A stretch of DNA of 28,564 nt from the IMG/VR virus record IMGVR_UViG_3300046820_000735, positions 1 through 28,564 of that record; one strand, written 5' to 3'. Both the position numbers and the translations under genes were made by a program. Below are positions 22,355 to 28,564 of this stretch, piece after piece. This stretch comes from a virus. How positions within the stretch are numbered: the first letter of the stretch is position 1; the number at the start of each line of letters is the position of its first letter. The notes below the pieces were generated by a model, which was not told the origin of the DNA, did not search any database, and saw only the letters and a list, made by a program, of their open reading frames with translations.

Positions 22355-22384
22355 CAAAGATACACATGAAATTTAATTGTGCAA
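22355..22384 (-). promoter_or_regulatory. Extended Bacteroidota-type promoter for the first early-type unit
   Basis: Minus-strand TTG (22384-22382), 19-nt spacer with CACAATT and TTTCAT, then TATCTTTG (22362-22355). Downstream it shares GTAATACCAAA with the 15752-15781 promoter. It lies about 40 nt after the late-unit terminator and about 40-45 nt before the first ATG at 22316. Confidence 0.88.
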
Positions 22385-22425
22385 ACTTTTTCAGAAAAAA
22401 AATGAAACTTTTTTTTTGAAGGCAT

Positions 22426-22452
22426 AAAAAAACCCCCGATTTCTCAGGGGTT
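22426..22452 (-). terminator. Intrinsic terminator with GAAA tetraloop
   Basis: The minus strand reads AACCCCTGA, GAAA, TCGGGGGTT, a 9-bp stem with one U-G pair closed by a GNRA loop, followed by further T residues (seven in total with the last two of the stem). It ends the rightmost (late/lysis) unit and also a possible short transcript from the promoter at 22502-22531. Confidence 0.93.
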
Positions 22453-22497
22453 CAACCAAAAATTAAACTACGAAAACAACGCAAAAACGTGGCTTGC
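22426..22497 (-). ncRNA. Candidate small RNA between own promoter and terminator (about 70 nt)
   Basis: The promoter at 22502-22531 and the terminator at 22426-22452 frame about 70 nt with no ORF. The 5' part can form CGCAA/TTGCG (22498-22494 with 22484-22480, 9-nt loop), then comes a U-rich single-stranded linker of nearly 30 nt, then the terminator hairpin. This is the usual build of a bacterial small RNA. It could instead be a short leader or decoy transcript, and read-through from upstream lysis genes would also cross it. Confidence 0.45.
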
Positions 22498-22501
22498 GCT
22501 A

Positions 22502-22531
22502 CAAAGATACGACTTTATTTGCTTTCGTCAA
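22502..22531 (-). promoter_or_regulatory. Bacteroidota-type promoter overlapping the end of the 83-aa gene
   Basis: Minus-strand TTG (22531-22529, within TTGAC), 19-nt spacer, TATCTTTG (22509-22502). It covers the stop codon of the membrane protein gene. The spacer does not have CACAATT/TTTCAT, unlike the three shared promoters, so it is probably controlled differently. Confidence 0.7.
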
Positions 22532-22766
22532 CTGTAATTTGTGAAACAGTCGTAATAATTGTTCCCGCAGTGATCAAATAAGTGCTCAACGCTACAATCG
22601 ACGCTGGCAATGCAATAGGCGCAGTAGCCAAAGCACCACCGACCACACCAACCACAATACCAATAGTGCGCAGTTTCTTAAAAAATGGTGGGGTTTCTGC
22701 CGTCGCTCTCTCATAAATTGACATTTCGTTTGCCTTTTTAGGCATCAGGTTTTTTAGATTTTTCAT
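22515..22766 (-). CDS. Small membrane protein of the lysis module, about 83 aa
   Basis: A conserved-looking front (IYERATAETPPFFKKLRTIG) is followed by two adjacent hydrophobic spans (IVVGVVGGALATAPIALPAS and ALSTYLITAGTIITTVSQIT). I recall this pattern from many Bacteroidota phages and prophages next to holins. Start is uncertain among ATGs at 22787, 22766 and 22745; the last overlaps the holin stop. It may be a second holin, antiholin or spanin-like component. Confidence 0.65.
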   Translation of the reverse strand: MKNLKNLMPKKANEMSIYERATAETPPFFKKLRTIGIVVGVVGGALATAPIALPASIVALSTYLITAGTIITTVSQITVDESK

Positions 22767-23037
22767 TTTGAATAAATTTAGTTGCAAAAATTTCTGTTCC
22801 TTTCAATCCAAGGTAACCCATGATAAACGCAATACCGTACTCCGCTGAACCGCCATTCATACCCAATCCTTCAACAACGATTGGAGTAAGGTAGTTAGCA
22901 GAAAACACACCGCTCGGAATACTCACCAATGCCTTGCGCCACGAAAACTCTTTCTTTCCGATCATTACAAGCGAACCAGCAAAGCCAGCAAAGGATAAGC
23001 CGAGGTTAATGCCGAGGTCGTGAAGTAACTGCTTCAT
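22738..23037 (-). CDS. Holin candidate, 99 aa, three membrane spans
   Basis: Hydrophobic spans at about 9-27 (GINLGLSFAGFAGSLVMI), 36-55 (ALVSIPSGVFSANYLTPIVV) and 67-86 (YGIAFIMGYLGLKGTEIF), short loops with GKKEFSWRK between the first two, and a charged C-terminus. The phrase SANYLTP followed by AFIMGYLGLKG resembles known phage holins that assemble pores in the inner membrane to free the endolysin. It starts by an ATGA overlap and is followed by another small membrane protein. The endolysin is in the next transcription unit. Confidence 0.7.
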   Translation of the reverse strand: MKQLLHDLGINLGLSFAGFAGSLVMIGKKEFSWRKALVSIPSGVFSANYLTPIVVEGLGMNGGSAEYGIAFIMGYLGLKGTEIFATKFIQNEKSKKPDA

Positions 23038-23177
23038 GGTACAAAGATTTCAAAGTAGGTTTCACCATCGTTTTCGGAAGCCCATAAACGGCACCCAGTC
23101 ACGTACAAATCCATTGCACCTTCAAAGGTTAAATCGTAGGTGGTAACACCTTGTAAGTTAGTTATTGCGTAAATCAT
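23034..23177 (-). CDS. Small unknown protein between fibre and holin, 47 aa
   Basis: Overlaps both neighbours as ATGA, so it is almost certainly translated. It begins MIYAITNLQGVTTYDLTFEG, continues AMDLYVTGCRLWASENDGET and ends YFEIFVP: acidic, beta-like, one Cys, no membrane span. It may be a fibre-associated chaperone or part of the lysis module. Short ORF thresholds would miss it. Confidence 0.8.
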   Translation of the reverse strand: MIYAITNLQGVTTYDLTFEGAMDLYVTGCRLWASENDGETYFEIFVP

Positions 23178-24523
23178 GAGGTAATAATTTCAATGAATGC
23201 ACTCTCGCACGTAACCGTATCCGTTCCCGTGGTTTTCTGAATTGTCACAATAAAGCTAATTGGTTGAGTTCTATCAATGGTTTGGTTAACCAATGCGCCC
23301 GTATTACCTCCATAAATAACTGCGTTAGCTAATACGTTTGTAGCAAATCGCAAAGTTGTTGAACCTGTAACAACTGCTAATAAATCTATTTGGCTTGAAG
23401 TAACCGAAGCTCCAAGCGGTGAACTTGGATTAAGTATAGCAGTACCCGCAGTTGTTGTTCCAAACTTAACACGCACTGATTTTGTACCCGTAGTGTTATA
23501 AGTATTGAAAGCACATATACGAACTACATCACCTACGTTTAAAGTGTTTGCAGGAATGGTCAACGTCTGCATGATATTCTCGTTTGTATTATTTCCCGAT
23601 GTAACCGCAGAACCTGCAATAGCAACCGCAGGAATCACTTTCGGGATGCGTGCCTTATCGAACGTTCCCGAAGTAATTTGGGACGCTGAAAACGTCTTAT
23701 TTGCATCGCTTGTATTGTCGACGTTACCAAGTCCAACCATTGACTTTGTGACACCTGAAACTGTACCCGTAAAAGTTGGTGATAAAGTCGGTGCTTTGCT
23801 ATCTAATTGGGTTTGGATTGCCGAGGTTACCCCGTCCAAGTGCTGAAATTCTGAATTGCTTACATTTCCGTTTGCAATCTTTGTGGCATCAATGGCATTT
23901 GGTAAATCATTGCTTGTTAAAGCTTGATGTTGCCACTTTGCAGGACTACCACCATAAACCCAAATGTCACCCGCACTTGGTGTCCCATTCTGAAAATCTA
24001 CTCCATGAACTCGATGCACCGTTGGGTTTGGATAAGTACCCGTTAAATCACCTCCCGCATTTCCGTTCGGTGGTAATGAAGTTGGTATGGTTGGTTTGTT
24101 TAGGATTTCAGAAACACCTGTTGTGGCGTTCCAATCACTATTCACCTGTGCATCTGGAATGGTTGGTTTGTTCGTAAGGTCATTATAGCTTCCCGAAGTC
24201 GCAACGGTTGCAAGTGAAGACGTATTCGCCTTTGCATTTAATGCGGTTTGTAAATCCGTTTGATTGCTTAACGTTCCCGTAATCGAACCCCACAAAGCAC
24301 CACCGCCACCTGTTGACTTTACTTCTAAGTCGCTATCGGTCACACCGTCTTTGAACCAATACTCAACCGCTCCACTTCCATCGTCTACAATAACGGTTAA
24401 ACCTATATAACGTCTGTCTTCATTTGTGTAAGCAAGTGCCTCGGCAGTTGACTCGAAAACACCCAATCGATCATCGACGGGTGCGGGTTTGTTGATTTCT
24501 AAATTATCGGTTAATTGTATCAT
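23174..24523 (-). CDS. Tail fibre / receptor-binding protein, 449 aa
   Basis: N-terminal region (about 1-75) probably anchors to the tail. A shaft with typical fibre repeats follows: TDLQTALNAKAN, SYNDLTNKPTIP, EILNKPTIP, GGDLTGTYPNPTV, EFQHLDGVTSAIQTQLDSKA and MVGLGNVDNTSDANKTFSAS. From about 295 a beta-sandwich-like C-terminal head follows (LTIPANTLNVGDVVRICAFN, ISFIVTIQKTTG). The layout is a trimeric fibre that binds the host surface with its C-terminal head. Coupled to the upstream gene by ATGA. No chaperone gene of usual size follows. Confidence 0.88.
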   Translation of the reverse strand: MIQLTDNLEINKPAPVDDRLGVFESTAEALAYTNEDRRYIGLTVIVDDGSGAVEYWFKDGVTDSDLEVKSTGGGGALWGSITGTLSNQTDLQTALNAKANTSSLATVATSGSYNDLTNKPTIPDAQVNSDWNATTGVSEILNKPTIPTSLPPNGNAGGDLTGTYPNPTVHRVHGVDFQNGTPSAGDIWVYGGSPAKWQHQALTSNDLPNAIDATKIANGNVSNSEFQHLDGVTSAIQTQLDSKAPTLSPTFTGTVSGVTKSMVGLGNVDNTSDANKTFSASQITSGTFDKARIPKVIPAVAIAGSAVTSGNNTNENIMQTLTIPANTLNVGDVVRICAFNTYNTTGTKSVRVKFGTTTAGTAILNPSSPLGASVTSSQIDLLAVVTGSTTLRFATNVLANAVIYGGNTGALVNQTIDRTQPISFIVTIQKTTGTDTVTCESAFIEIITS

Positions 24524-25335
24524 TGAATTACCATGTTAATTGTTGCATTTGTTTGCCATTTGGAAGCGTAAAAGTCATACCCATCAATCGTATATATCAA
24601 TTCAAAAAGATCATCGAAAACACCTTGGTCAAATGAACTTCTAAACCATGTTGTAAAGTTGTACGATTCAGGCGCACCAAACCAAATAAACTTATTACTC
24701 GTTGCACCTCCATCGAATACCACGTTTATCGGGCTATTAGGTACAATGCTTAGCGTGTTTCCATCGAAGTAATCAATATCAATCAACGCTTCAACCGCTC
24801 CGTAATAAATCGTATCGGTTTGAACATCGGAAGGAATTTCACAAATAGACAAAGCAAGTGGAACGTTAAACGATACCACCGCCCTACATCCCGCAACTCT
24901 ATCACCAAAGCGATCAACAAAGTAATCCACGTTCGCATCTACCGAAATGTCGAAGTCATTGCCAAAAGTGCGTTGATACTTAATCATGAAATCCCCAGCA
25001 AGTTGAGTCATATCGCTCATGACTTCATCAGGTTGAAGTGTTTGAAAGTTCAAAGCATTTGAACCCGTCGGACGATCTGCAACCTTTTGGCTTTCCTCAA
25101 TCTTATCCATGAACACTAACCCTACCGTGAACGTGGCTGAATTACTGCCAAACCTCGCACCGTCTAACGTAGCAAAAACCAAAGGGTAATACACCCGATC
25201 GATTTCAGGAGTAACAAAGTTGGTAATCTGTGCGCTATCAGGGTCGAGAATGTTACCCGTTCCAAACGAATTAACGAGCGGATGGCTCTCGCTGAACTCC
25301 TTTAAGCTTCTTTTTATCGTGTTCCAACTTTGCAT
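24520..25335 (-). CDS. Neck / tail-terminator-like structural protein with C-terminal beta domain, 271 aa
   Basis: The N-terminal half (LKEFSESHPLVNSFGTGNIL, VYYPLVFATLDGA, ATFTVGLVFMDKIE, MTQLAGDFMIKYQR) resembles a neck or tail-terminator family of Bacteroidota phages. From about residue 175 a second beta-rich domain starts (IYYGAVEALIDIDYFDGNTL, NSPINVVFDGGATSNKFIWF), similar in style to phage virion adhesion domains. The two-part build next to the fibre gene suggests it joins head-proximal or tail parts to decoration. Function is inferred from position and pattern. Confidence 0.55.
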   Translation of the reverse strand: MQSWNTIKRSLKEFSESHPLVNSFGTGNILDPDSAQITNFVTPEIDRVYYPLVFATLDGARFGSNSATFTVGLVFMDKIEESQKVADRPTGSNALNFQTLQPDEVMSDMTQLAGDFMIKYQRTFGNDFDISVDANVDYFVDRFGDRVAGCRAVVSFNVPLALSICEIPSDVQTDTIYYGAVEALIDIDYFDGNTLSIVPNSPINVVFDGGATSNKFIWFGAPESYNFTTWFRSSFDQGVFDDLFELIYTIDGYDFYASKWQTNATINMVIQ

Positions 25336-25393
25336 CTTTCTCTTTTGATAGGTAAACCCTTAATTTGTCGACGTTCTTTTTGTGGTAACTCAT
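25271..25393 (-). CDS. Possible tiny basic ORF, 40 aa
   Basis: ATG at 25393 lies 5 nt after the connector stop and runs MSYHKKNVDKLRVYLSKEKD, AKLEHDKKKLKGVQREPSAR. It fills the gap before the 271-aa gene and overlaps its first 65 nt. Rich in Lys. It could instead be only the leader of the next gene, which starts at 25335 behind an AAAAGAGAAAG stretch. Confidence 0.35.
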   Translation of the reverse strand: MSYHKKNVDKLRVYLSKEKDAKLEHDKKKLKGVQREPSAR

Positions 25394-25398
25394 AGATT

Positions 25399-25980
25399 TT
25401 AATAACAGTCACAATCTCGGTTGTAGTTAGCTTGGTAACGACTTGCGTAGTCACCACAACAACCGTAATTATTTAACACCAATCCAGCAGTATAATTACG
25501 TCGGTTCGGCAAGATAGTATCAATTTGTCCGCTTGGTGATTGATACGCAGGGAAGTCGGTGATATTTGTCAAAATAAATCGTGTAATCCTTTCAGCGTAC
25601 CATTCCGCCTTCGATTTGTAGTAATCAATTAACCGTTGAAGTTCACTCATGGAGGCCTGCGTGCTGTTTTGATCCGTACCACGCTCCACGTTCTTGTTTC
25701 GTAATTGGAAACCGAAGGCCATCGGGAACTCCATTTGTACAAACATTTGAAGGCATGGTTGGATGTAGTCAATAAGCAAGTCCTCATTCTCTTGCGTTAA
25801 ATCGTTGGCAATGATTTGATTTGCAATTTCTTTGTAAAGGTCACTTCCTAAAATCGGTTGAATGTGCATCTCTTGGCACATGATCAACGTCGGGCGCAAC
25901 TTCACCATTGAAACGTTTTCGTTAATCAATGAAGCATCTTTTAATTGCTTCTCGGTTATGAATAGGGCTTTTTGGCTCAT
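25399..25980 (-). CDS. Head-tail connector-like protein, 193 aa
   Basis: The ATG at 25980 overlaps the portal stop as ATGA and is preferred over an upstream in-frame start inside the portal gene. The front MSQKALFITEKQLKDASLIN and QEMHIQPILGSDLYKEIANQ, then LIDYIQPCLQMFVQMEFPMA, fit a connector or adaptor family (DUF6712-like, from memory) placed after portals in Bacteroidota phages. The tail end carries many Cys (GCCGDY, RDCDCY), unusual for a capsid protein, and could be a metal or disulfide site. Confidence 0.65.
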   Translation of the reverse strand: MSQKALFITEKQLKDASLINENVSMVKLRPTLIMCQEMHIQPILGSDLYKEIANQIIANDLTQENEDLLIDYIQPCLQMFVQMEFPMAFGFQLRNKNVERGTDQNSTQASMSELQRLIDYYKSKAEWYAERITRFILTNITDFPAYQSPSGQIDTILPNRRNYTAGLVLNNYGCCGDYASRYQANYNRDCDCY

Positions 25981-27935
25981 GCTTTCGGTTTTACTAAGGT
26001 TTGCATCCAAGTGTGACGGCACGATGGTCTTGAACGCCCATCAATAGGACTGGTGTACCAACCACCTCGACGCTCCCAAACACTGTATCCCATTATATCG
26101 GAAATTTGGTTAATGTCTTGACGGGTATAATACCTTCCTAAGTCAATCATTTTTACACAAAATTCACGACTTCCAGCGATCAACTTTTGTGGACCAAATT
26201 CGGGAAGCACGTCGTATTTGTACATCACTTGAACCAACGGTTCACCTTCGGGATTCTTTGGCTTAATAAAGTCCTTGGAAGCCTCACCAAGCTCTTTTAA
26301 CGCTCCACGAATATTGATAGCCTTTGCTTCGATAAGTGCGCTTATACGGTCTGAAATTAGCTGTATATCCTTGCCCAACTTTTCCGCTAATTTATCCGAG
26401 GTAATGGCAGGGTCTTTCTCGATCATTTTCAAAATATCTGCGTCAAGTTCAGCGTACTCGGAAGCAAATTCTTGCTCTAACAACTCGAACCCGTAACGCA
26501 TCGGTCTACGTGTAATTTCCTCAAACTCGGACGCATCACGGCCAAACTTTTGAAACAAAGCTAACTCATCTTTCTCTTTGCGGAAATCGTGGTGCGCAAA
26601 TGACTGCGGTTGATCGGGTGGTGCTAAATCCAATCCGACTAACTGCCTAATTTCAAGGTCACTCAATTTCTCCAATACCTTATTCGCCACCAATGGGGAA
26701 AGGGCTTGAATCATATCGGTCGTTTTCGGTACGCTTACGGTATCGTCTTTCAATCCCATCATGGCACGTAATTCGCCACGGCTCGCAATCTGCAACAAAG
26801 TTGCTTCACTCAACTGCTCTGTAATTGGCTCGGTAGGTTCGATTTCCAACACGCCCAACCCATTGAAGGAAAAAATGTAGTTAAATACCTTTTCCAACTT
26901 TTGCACTCGGTCGTTTACATAAACCGCCTTAAACAGTTCGTATGCTTCAACCAATTCAGAACGTCCACCAAGTTGCCCTGAAACACGTACACCAAACAGC
27001 ATCGGGGAGGTTACGCGGTGAGCAACAAAGATTTCAGTTTGGATTGTTTCGTTGAGAATGTTAAACTGCTTATCTAAGTCGTTAGCGTTTAATGGCTCAA
27101 TCTTTAATCCCGTATCCGCACTATCGTTGAAGTTTACCACGATACGCTCCCCGTCATCGCCTTTTAATTGCTTCTGTAATTGGCGTTTGATTTCTCTTTG
27201 CTCTTCATTCGAAGGTACTCCGTTGTTGAAGTTGAAAAGGAAACCGCCAAGGAAACCGTTTCGTAAGTTGTTTACGTGGTAGTTTGCAATACGTGCGTCC
27301 GTTTCGATGTAAGCAAGCGCACCAAGGTACTCGGGGATGGGGTAATAACGCACGCTTGGAGCGTATGAACAGTAATAAAATAGTTGCTTACCCAAACGTT
27401 TTTCAGGGTCGAATGGCATATACTCGGTCAATCCTTCGGGGTCTCCAAACTCTTTCCACTCATCTGCGTAATAGAACTTACTTCCATCCACGTTACGACG
27501 TAGATTACCGAAGTTTTTATGTGCAATTTGGCTAACCTTACCGTTCATATTCCACACGATTTCCAACGCAAAACCGTTGAAAATTTCGAAGTCAAGTGCA
27601 GTCTTGTATAGAATATCGTTTAAATCGTCGTAAGGGTTTGGGTTCTCCATCAATCGATTCAACTCACCAAGCATTTCGCTCGGTACTTTGTCAGCTTCAT
27701 ACGTCCATCCCTTACCCGTAATGTAGTTTACCTTCCCGTTTACAATGGCATTGTGCTTTGCGCTACGTTGGTACATTTCCAACAAATAATCGGGGTATCG
27801 GTTACCTTCACCGTACATGACATAATCCTTACCGTTCACTACCTTGTACTCGGGTAACTTCGTTTCAAAGTCCTGTCGTACAATGGGCGAACTGGTAGGC
27901 ATACCATACGCATTTTTTACTCTTCTTGAACTCAT
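25977..27935 (-). CDS. Portal protein with C-terminal extension, 652 aa
   Basis: Residues about 30-440 fit a phage portal: YVMYGEGNRYPDYLLEMYQR (38-57), NAIVNGKVNYITGKGW (62-77), LRNGFLGGFLFNFNNG (224-239), then VAHRVTSPMLFGV (304-316) and GQLGGRSELVEAYELF (320-335). The dodecameric ring would form the DNA entry vertex. After it, a winged-helix-like stretch is visible at about 500-540 (DPAITSDKLAEKLG, DRISALIEAKAI). The C-terminus (about 587-645) reads SREFCVKMIDLGRYYTRQDI and SPIDGRSRPSCRHTWMQ, resembling the C-terminal part of Mu F-like head-morphogenesis proteins. The protein thus appears to combine portal and minor-head functions. It is coupled to both neighbours by ATGA. Confidence 0.88.
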   Translation of the reverse strand: MSSRRVKNAYGMPTSSPIVRQDFETKLPEYKVVNGKDYVMYGEGNRYPDYLLEMYQRSAKHNAIVNGKVNYITGKGWTYEADKVPSEMLGELNRLMENPNPYDDLNDILYKTALDFEIFNGFALEIVWNMNGKVSQIAHKNFGNLRRNVDGSKFYYADEWKEFGDPEGLTEYMPFDPEKRLGKQLFYYCSYAPSVRYYPIPEYLGALAYIETDARIANYHVNNLRNGFLGGFLFNFNNGVPSNEEQREIKRQLQKQLKGDDGERIVVNFNDSADTGLKIEPLNANDLDKQFNILNETIQTEIFVAHRVTSPMLFGVRVSGQLGGRSELVEAYELFKAVYVNDRVQKLEKVFNYIFSFNGLGVLEIEPTEPITEQLSEATLLQIASRGELRAMMGLKDDTVSVPKTTDMIQALSPLVANKVLEKLSDLEIRQLVGLDLAPPDQPQSFAHHDFRKEKDELALFQKFGRDASEFEEITRRPMRYGFELLEQEFASEYAELDADILKMIEKDPAITSDKLAEKLGKDIQLISDRISALIEAKAINIRGALKELGEASKDFIKPKNPEGEPLVQVMYKYDVLPEFGPQKLIAGSREFCVKMIDLGRYYTRQDINQISDIMGYSVWERRGGWYTSPIDGRSRPSCRHTWMQTLVKPKA

Positions 27936-28300
27936 AAATTTGGCTCGATATAAGTTGTATTGTTTTCAAATACGATGTCGGTGTTTTCATTCGCCAAAAC
28001 TTCGTACAATCCAACTTCCAACACGTTTAAAATTTCTTCGCTTTCAGGGTTGACCGCTCCTTCATTACCCTCGTAAAGTGTATATAAACACTGACCAACG
28101 GGTAAATTCCCAACATTGCAATCCCAAGCATCAAAACGGCCAGTAAATACGCTAAGGTTTTGAGCCTTTTCAAAGCCGAAAAAATAGTCTTCATTCGTTG
28201 CTACGTGGTGAATGTTTAAATATACCCATGCACCGCTCACCATGTTCTCGGTAGCGGTAAAGTATAGGCGGTTAACTGCGTTCGTTGTGATCAACTGCAT
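27932..28300 (-). CDS. Small structural protein upstream of portal, 122 aa
   Basis: Beta-rich protein with VNRLYFTATENMVSGAWVYL, then FTGRFDAWDCNVGNLPVGQC and LYTLYEGNEGAV, a pattern I associate with small head-associated proteins of Bacteroidota phages. It starts at motif copy A' and overlaps the portal gene as ATGA. Function is unknown; decoration or fibre attachment is possible. Its first 21 codons recur at the left end of the window. Confidence 0.6.
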   Translation of the reverse strand: MQLITTNAVNRLYFTATENMVSGAWVYLNIHHVATNEDYFFGFEKAQNLSVFTGRFDAWDCNVGNLPVGQCLYTLYEGNEGAVNPESEEILNVLEVGLYEVLANENTDIVFENNTTYIEPNL

Positions 28301-28316
28301 ATTTATATAATGGGAA
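28299..28316 (-). promoter_or_regulatory. 18-nt repeated motif, copy A' (terminal duplicate of copy A)
   Basis: Identical to copy A at 64-81, because it lies in the terminal repeat. It overlaps the start of the 122-aa gene that heads the portal unit. Confidence 0.65.
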
Positions 28317-28336
28317 AAAACGAAAATGTAACGAAT

Positions 28337-28364
28337 AAAAAAAGGGAGCGTAAACGCCCCCCTT
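28337..28364 (-). terminator. Terminator after the tail tube-like gene (right copy)
   Basis: Same hairpin as 102-130, with six instead of seven C on the plus strand. The stem and the T-run are preserved, so the length difference is neutral for folding. Confidence 0.85.
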
Positions 28365-28387
28365 CAAAATATGGAAAGTGTGTAGGG

Positions 28388-28564
28388 TTAATCCAAAGGT
28401 ACAGTGCCCGTGAATACAACGATTGGGTCTTTCTCCATGGAAGTAAACGTCAATGTCATTCCATTCAAATCTCCCATAGCAGTTCCAGTAGCAGAGGTTC
28501 CAGTTGTCAAATAAACTCCGTTCTCCAATCCCATAACCCACTGCGCACCGTTTCTATCGGTAGC
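28388..28564 (-). CDS. Partial tail tube-like gene (last 58 codons, right copy)
   Basis: Continues the gene at 154-645, cut by the window end. The encoded residues are the same as in the left copy although seven codons differ in their third base. Confidence 0.85.
   Translation of the reverse strand, partial: ATDRNGAQWVMGLENGVYLTTGTSATGTAMGDLNGMTLTFTSMEKDPIVVFTGTVPLD

Larger units (their letters stand above)
28236..28564. repeat. Right copy of imperfect terminal direct repeat
   Basis: Corresponds to 1-330 with one base fewer in the C run and eight substitutions. It contains the start of the 122-aa gene, motif copy A', the terminator and the 3' part of the tail tube-like gene. Confidence 0.85.

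Noticed and set aside
22355-22367. Upstream start at 22367 for the first gene of unit 1
   Set aside because: It lies within the promoter -7 region, so the start codon would not be in the transcript; the ATG at 22316 is used.
23800-24300. Short DNA repeats in the fibre gene as tandem repeat or CRISPR-like array
   Set aside because: The repeated words encode the fibre shaft motifs (NKPTIP and similar), are imperfect and in frame, with no regular spacers.
1-28564. tRNA genes, CRISPR arrays, integrase or CI-type repressor
   Set aside because: Non-coding gaps are too short for tRNA genes apart from those described at 17323-17490 and 18346-18458, where no cloverleaf is apparent. No repeat-spacer pattern and no integrase-like protein was seen.

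Overview
The window looks like an essentially complete genome of a tailed phage (Caudoviricetes) with siphovirus morphology, infecting a member of the Bacteroidota. Three observations point to that host group: promoters have the Bacteroidota form (TTG, 19 nt, TAnnTTTG), Shine-Dalgarno sequences are mostly absent, and many proteins (XkdF-type protease, PBSX-type terminase, the tail protein starting MSCALTAGYSL, the tail protein starting MITELYIDGQRL) resemble families I know mainly from Bacteroidota phages. The first 330 and last 329 bases are the same locus at about 97% identity, so the molecule probably closes into a circle of about 28,235 bp and was joined from two strain variants. All genes lie on the minus strand, tightly packed and often overlapping as ATGA or TAATG.

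Transcription runs right to left. A GNRA-tetraloop terminator at 22426-22452 ends the late unit, and the next unit starts from a promoter at 22355-22384. Unit 1 (22316 to 20892) holds small proteins, a possible small HTH regulator and an M15-type endolysin. Unit 2 (promoter 20855-20884) holds an ERF single-strand annealing protein, an HTH protein, several small unknowns, and a probably inserted PAPS-reductase-like gene with an attC-like palindrome beside it. A replication-initiator-like gene with its own weak promoter follows. Unit 3 (promoter 15752-15781) carries a DUF1064 nuclease-like protein, a metallophosphoesterase, a sigma-like protein, a DUF3310 protein and the terminase subunits. It then runs into the structural genes.

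The structural order is unusual: small and large terminase, tail assembly chaperone with a -1 frameshift, tail completion protein, two tail-tip or baseplate proteins, tape measure, prohead protease, scaffold-like protein, major capsid protein, probable tail tube protein. Across the circular junction come a small structural protein, portal, connector, neck or tail protein, fibre, and a small membrane/lysis module with a holin candidate. The tail module sits between terminase and head genes, and the portal lies downstream of the capsid gene.

The signals that ordinary gene annotation does not explain are: an 18-nt motif (minus strand TTCCCATTnnATAAGTAT) at four gene starts; three near-identical extended promoters; a promoter-terminator pair with no ORF that could make a small RNA of about 70 nt; strong terminators after both the capsid and tail-tube genes; and the attC-like element beside the PAPS-reductase-like gene. 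I found no integrase, CI-like repressor, DNA polymerase, replicative helicase, tRNA gene or CRISPR array.
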